From the NCBI GenBank assembly GCA_024336345.1, contig JANFOG010000002.1, forward strand, positions 4,216,001-4,280,000: a stretch of 64,000 nt of DNA, in the 5' to 3' direction. Below are positions 58,764 through 64,000 of this stretch, piece by piece. This DNA comes from Mariannaea sp. PMI_226 (Eukaryota; Ascomycota; Sordariomycetes; Hypocreales; Nectriaceae). The translations under genes and the position numbers were made by a program. The notes below the pieces were generated by a model that was not told the origin of the DNA, ran no database searches, and worked only from the letters and a program-made list of their open reading frames with translations. Positions within the stretch are counted from its first letter, which is position 1. Every line of letters starts with the position of its first letter.

Positions 58764-61700
58764 TTATCGATGGTCCCCCTTCTCCACTTGCTGCGTTGAA
58801 AAGGAGCAGTACTTGTCCTTGATGGCGACGACCTCGTACGTGCCCTCCTGGCTGGCTTTTACCACTTTGGTGTTCTCATAGGAGATGTCGTGACGAGTTT
58901 CCAGCACAATACTCTTTTGGCCTCTCTTCTCGTTTGTGCTGCGGGTGTAGGTGAACTCGAAGGGCGGAGTGCCCCAGAACTCGAAGAGGATGTCGACTTC
59001 GTTACCCTCGTGAATATCCACGCGCTCCTGCTTGCCGCGGCTGATTTGCACGCTAGGCATTGGGTGAATGGTCTTTGGGAGGTGTACGGCCGCGCGGCAT
59101 TCGGATGCCTTGTCGGAGACGCCGGTGATGATAAAGTCGCCAGGCTTCTCAGCAATACGGCGGAAGTTGGTCGTCTGCGACTTGGCATGCCATTTACCGT
59201 TGAAGTCGTAGGTAATATCGAAGGGAGGAGTACCAGAAAGAGTGTAAGCGATACGTTCGCCAACACAGAAGTCTTGTCGGGATTCCAGAGGGTAAATAGA
59301 TGGAGCATCGAAAAGTTGAACCTGAACGGAAGGGCCACCAATCTCGTACTTGCGCTGGCATCCGCGAGCGTCACGGACAGTACGGAGTCGAACTTGTTGA
59401 GTGCCCAAGCGAAGATGCTGTCGAGGAATCTTGATCCCGTAGGATTTGGAGTCGATAGAAGGGATTCTATAAGTCTCTGGAGGAGACCCAGCTTGGTGCT
59501 TGATCTCGACCTCCACATAGAAAGGCGCGACACCGGTCAGGGTGATGGGAATTTTGTCTTCCAGCTCTTGCTCTTCAACACAGTACTTGAACGACTGCCC
59601 AGGCTTCGTGAATGCAGCAGACGGCTTGGCGTTGACGCGCTGGTAGAGGGTGAGAGGGTTCTGCTTCTTGTCCGTGTCGTAGAGGTTGTCCGCCAGACCA
59701 GAGAATCGGTAAGTGTATTCACCAGCCTTGGACGTGTCCATGGAGATAGCTGCCTTGGAAAGGGCTGCGTCAAACTTCTTCCGGTTAAGGGAGCTAGCAC
59801 CATGGAATGGCTTGTGGTTGACTTCATAGTCCACACGATAAGGGGGGGATCCTAATACCAAATCAGCAAAAACATTCATAAAAAAACACAGCGCGCACTT
59901 AGGGCGTCCAACGTACCTTTCAAAGTGACCTCAAATCCATCAATATCTCCTTCACACACATCACTCTTGACGTATCTACCGTGGTCAAAGCTGGTGCTCT
60001 CCGTCTCAATTAGGTTGATTTCAGGTCGTGGGAACCAGTCAATAGTGAATTTGGATGCAGGCTGGTCAACAATTCCAGGGCATTGGTTATCCTTCACATC
60101 AACAATCTCCCAGGTACCACGAGACTTGACAACGAGGTGATCATTGGCGCTAGTAGCAATCTTCGTGAAAGTCTCGCCGCTTCCATCGAGATTCTTATAA
60201 GAGATGGTCCAGGGAGCTTCTCCCTGAAGGCGCAGAGGCAGACGAACCTGTGTGTCTTCGACCTGCATGATGGAATATTTGTGCTCGAGGAGTCCAAAAG
60301 CAGCACGAGGCTGCTGTCGTCGCACAGCAATTTTGACCTCGTCCTCAAGAAATGCGCGGCAACCACGCTTATCCTGGATACTCTTCAAGGCAAGGATGTA
60401 CTCGCCACCCTTCCTCAATGTGCCCGTGTTGATCTTGAAGCGACCTTCCTCGATGCCATCGGCATGCTCAGATTTCCGCCTGCCATCGTGTACAACTTCC
60501 CATTCCAGGTTGAAAGGAGGATCTCCGTAGAGAATGACATCTAGCTCCACTTGCGAGTCAAGGCAGGCATTGATAGTTTTGGACGTAGAGGAAATGACTG
60601 CAGAGGCGGCAGGCTTCACAACTTGCTCCAAGACCTTGTCTTCACCCAATAGTGGTAGACCACTATAAATGGCGTCATCAATAGACTTGAAAACATACTT
60701 GTAATGACCAGCGACCTTGGGCACCAGATCCAGCTGAGATCGCATGCCAGAAACCCGATGTACTAGCTTATGAACTCGATCATCATGATGAGCATCATAT
60801 CGAATGGTAAATGGAGGTGTTCCAACGAGATCCAAATCAACTCGAAGACCAATCGAGTTGCCGGCGCACTTGTCGGGAATGTCCTCGGATCGCACCGCGA
60901 GAAGAGGCTCAAGAGGGTTCAATAGGAGACAGGACGATGGCTCCTTGACTTCTCCCTGACAAGAATCGCTAGAGACAGACTTGAGGGTATAAAGACCAGG
61001 TGCAGAGACCGACGGCTTGTCGTGAGAATTCTTGGCCGAGAAGCTGCCAACTGTAACTTGGTCTCCGTGATCTCCACTATTAGTAAGGGTGTCAAGAGGA
61101 GAGAACTCCCAAGTGATGTCGTGTGAGGTATCGTCAATGGGCCCTTCCATGGAGAAGCCTACTGGAAGCTGGGTTGCACGACCTTTGGCAACTTTCAGGG
61201 GTCTTCGGAGGTCGCAACCATGCATACGAATCTTGGGACGTTCCTTGACGGTGAAAGTGTGGGTCAGACCCTTGGCTCTAGGCTTATCAGGCTCGTCATC
61301 AGATGGGGTGTACTTGACAATGTTTCCGAACGCATCATGGACCTCGTCAACAGAGTACTGCCAGACACCAGAGGCTGTCATTGACTCGTTTAGACCCACG
61401 GTAACTGTAGCAGGTCGAACCCACGAGATATCGTTTTCATTCTCCATAAGCAGGTTCGAAGCAGCTCCCACGAGTGGCGATGAGAAGCCATCAGGCTGAA
61501 GACTCTGGAAGTGAAAGCTATGGTCCTTGCCGTTGATAGTACGACTGTACACGATCTTCAGGGGAGGAGTGCCGACAACCTCCAGGGACAGGTTAGAGAG
61601 ATCGTGACGGCATCGCTTTGCGTCAGTGGTCGCCTTGATCCTGGCTTGAGGGCACGAAACGACGTAGGTGTCCTTGGTAGTACGTTGAACTTCAAGCTTG

Positions 61701-62685
61701 TACTCATCAAGAACCTTTCCGAGGCGGTAAACACCAGGCTTCTTGACCATATATTCCCACTGAAAGCCAGAAGTAGTCGGGTCCGAGGTACCGTCTCGAA
61801 TCTGTCTTGCAACCTTGTTCACGTCGCGCTGCGGAACCTTAATCGTCTCTTCCACGTTGGTGTCGAGGTCAATGCGAATCAGCTCAATCTGAACAGGAAT
61901 GCTGGCGTTGAAGTAGATGGGCAACGAGATGCCAGTTTTGCTCTTGCTCTCCAGGCAGAAGGAGTGATGCTCGGGGTTGAGAATCGCAGAGCCTTCAGGA
62001 AGAATATTAATGATTTGCTTGCCCATAATGAGGGACTGATTGTTGAGGATGCTCGACACCTTGACATTGTGCTCGGAGATGGAGATTTCACGGTCGTAGA
62101 GAACCTTGGCGAAGCCGAGGAGGAATGTTTGCAAAGGGATCTGCAGTGATTTTGGTCAGTATTTCGTACTTTCGAAATGCGTACAACACAATACTATCAG
62201 GGGGTGTATGCACATACCGGAATATTGAACATCAACATGTAGTTGATTATGACATGGAAAGAGTAAACAGTAGTGACAAGAGGTTGCGATAGCTCAAGCC
62301 ATGGTATCCTTAATTCGGGAACACCAAAGAGGAAGATGAAATCGATCAAGATCCACTTAAGGAACAGCGACCACGATGATTCTCCATCTTCGATAACGCC
62401 AATCCAGTCGTAAAGCTTCCAACCCCAGAGTAGAACATAAACACCAAATGTGTACAGTCGCTGTTGGGGAGCATCGAGAAGCGTCAAAGGAATGACGGGT
62501 TCGCTGGCAGGGGCTGTTACCGGGACATTCTCGGGGGCCAAGGGCAGCGAGCTAGGTGATTTCTGTGTAGAGCTCTTCGCGGAGGAGGTCGAGCCAACGG
62601 TGGACGGAGTTCGTTGTTGATTGTGTCTTCGAGCGGTCCCTGGGGTTGCTGGATACCCAGACCGCAAGCGGGGAGTTTCGCTCAT
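58764..62685 (-). CDS. POM152: nuclear pore membrane protein Pom152
   Basis: A 1259-aa integral membrane nucleoporin of the pore's lumenal ring. Exons are complement 62218..62685, 59917..62140 and 58764..59851. The N-terminal 75 residues are Ser/Thr/Pro-rich and face the pore. Hydrophobic segments follow at about 80-165 ([52 protein letters not shown]). The long lumenal part is a series of Ig-like repeats, each marked by a G-x-P-P/A-P-F/Y/L/W motif and a following Tyr or Glu: [70 protein letters not shown] and [10 protein letters not shown]. This repeat signature is specific to Pom152. The second intron falls inside the fifth of these. Confidence 0.96.
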
Positions 62686-63762
62686 CGCATTCGCATTCCG
62701 CGTGAATTTGTAAGATTAGGAGGCAATACGCATCAGAGTGCAGTTGCAACCGGTCTGGAGAGACAGGGCGGGGCTAAACCGAACGGCAATATGTTGCTGT
62801 CGCGGGTCGTGATATGTTTTGAGGGTCGTGGTTTTGCACGATAAAATGAATGGAGATAGAAATTCCTTTGGGCAAGGTCCGTACTACTGACTACCTTACC
62901 TTAGGTAGGTAGGTACTCCTGGAGGTAGGCACCCGTCACGTCAACACGCGACTTGGACCCACAATTAAAATCCTCAGGGGACCTGAAGTCAAAAAGCTAC
63001 AGCACTGAAGCTCTCCAATTCCAGCGCACAGTGGCATCGAAGGCTAAAGCTGATTGGCTGTGAAGCTTTTCCTGTTTACTGCAGCCAGCCCTTGCAACAA
63101 TCCAACCAGACACATAGACACAAATGATTACTGTGTACATACGGAGTAGAACAAAGAATATAAAAAAAGTGGAGAGAAGGGAATCAAATCATTGGCTGCT
63201 ATCCAATCATGTTCCGGATTTAACTACATCCTTTAACTAATTGCTACAAAGTTCAAGGCTGTACAGCCATAGAGAAGTTAGGCGTGTGTAACCAATTGTG
63301 CCTTTTATACGTTACCTCTCTCATCTTATATGTCCATGAAGCAGACCTTGGTGGAGCGCAAAGGTGAGATTACCACAGATGCAGCTGAAACAGAATTCAT
63401 CTCCTTCACAGTGCAAGATATCGAAACCTAGGCAACTTCCACAGTTCGATGTCCAACTGGGAGCACAGATGTATGTAACTTCGGAACATAAAGCATGTAA
63501 ATTCATAACCTATCACTCTGAAATACAGTAATTATCCGCACCAAACCACGATTCATCTCGTAACCGACGAACCTAGCCCGCACGTCTCTTATATAACGCT
63601 TCTCACGATTTAGGCAAGTTATTAGCTCCAGTGGCTGCTGTCTTTCCTGCCGCGTCCGATTATACAGGTACACCAAAGGCTGTCTATGAAGATATTGGGC
63701 CAATTTAGACAGCGATGGAGATCGCTCACATGAAAAGAGGCCTTATCCCGCCATGCAGGGCA
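62686..63762. other. intergenic, Pom152 promoter side
   Basis: It contains a CCTTAGGTAGGTAGGTAC cluster near 62899-62914 and an exact TACGGAGTA at 63140. No gene is recognised. Confidence 0.55.
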
Positions 63763-64000
63763 TTAAGCAGCACCTTCAATGGCCGCGAGGATTTCATCAA
63801 CATCTCGGGCCGAGGCGCCAGTCGGTTTGGCTGCGGCGGCTGAGCTAGCCGAGCCAGAAGCCTGGGAGGCTGCAGAGGTATCTGAGGCTGCCGCTGCGCC
63901 AGCTGAAGCCGGTGTAGAGGCCGCTGCGGATGGAGTTGCAGCCCCTGAAGAGGCTGGAGCTCCAGAAGCTGCGGAAGCTCCGCTAGCAGCTGGGGCGCTA
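63763..64000 (-). CDS. C-terminal end of an Ala/Ser-rich protein (partial)
   Basis: This is the last 78 codons of a gene continuing past the right edge. The visible part is almost entirely Ala, Ser, Pro, Gly and Thr, then ends in a conserved-looking KPTGASARDVDEILAAIEGAA-type helix before TAA at 63763-63765. The short amphipathic end after a low-complexity linker looks like a docking peptide. I cannot name the family from this piece. Confidence 0.65.
   Translation of the reverse strand, partial: SAPAASGASAASGAPASSGAATPSAAASTPASAGAAAASDTSAASQASGSASSAAAAKPTGASARDVDEILAAIEGAA

Overview
This window is nuclear DNA from a filamentous ascomycete (Pezizomycotina). I infer Sordariomycetes, probably Hypocreales, from protein flavour and intergenic motifs; the species cannot be named from sequence alone. 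The support is short introns of about 58-170 nt with GT..AG ends and CTAAC/CTAAT branch sites, fungus-specific proteins (Pom152, Hpc2, Vps74, GGA), tRNA-Gly genes with an 11-nt intron, and long pyrimidine-rich intergenic leaders. There is no bacterial, viral, CRISPR or intact transposon content.

Layout. 1-3.5 kb holds two tandem intron-containing tRNA-Gly(GCC) genes, then a hairpin and repeat zone. 3.5-5.6 kb is a 12-helix MFS drug-type transporter (+). 6.6-8.7 kb is translation factor eIF2A (-). 11.4-12.7 kb is the RNA polymerase II assembly factor Rba50/RPAP1-like (-). 16.8-18.8 kb is Hpc2 of the HIR histone chaperone (+). 20.1-22.3 kb is a GGA clathrin adaptor (-). 24.3-26.0 kb is a class 3 lipase (+). 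27.3-28.5 kb is Tsr3 (+). 29.0-32.2 kb is mitochondrial IF-2 (-). 32.9-33.9 kb is an uncharacterised membrane protein (+). 33.9-37.3 kb is gene-poor and carries a degenerate tRNA-like element. 37.3-38.6 kb is Vps74/GOLPH3 (+). 40.1-42.0 kb is Rrp14/SURF6 (-). 43.2-44.1 kb is a PP28/PDAP1-type phosphoprotein (-). 46.1-47.0 and 48.0-49.5 kb are a hypothetical protein and an F-box-like protein (-). 50.4-52.1 kb is succinyl-CoA:3-ketoacid CoA transferase (-). 54.9-58.3 kb is Utp22 (+). 58.8-62.7 kb is nucleoporin Pom152 (-). The C-terminal end of an Ala-rich protein runs off the right edge (-).

The genes are mostly housekeeping and do not form an operon or a biosynthetic cluster. Three of them (Tsr3, Rrp14, Utp22) act in ribosome biogenesis, and eIF2A and mtIF2 act in translation. 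GGA and Vps74 act at the Golgi/endosome. Several genes needed splicing to be read correctly: Rrp14 and mtIF2 begin with coding exons of only 18 and 24 nt that restore, respectively, a conserved N-terminus and a mitochondrial presequence.

I found no clear undescribed system. The best second-look items are the tRNA-like element with a 26-bp perfect palindrome and Pol III-type signals near 34.3-34.6 kb, two short motifs (GGTACCTA-type and TACGGAGTA) that recur only between genes, and the two tRNA-Gly copies whose exons are identical but whose introns differ.
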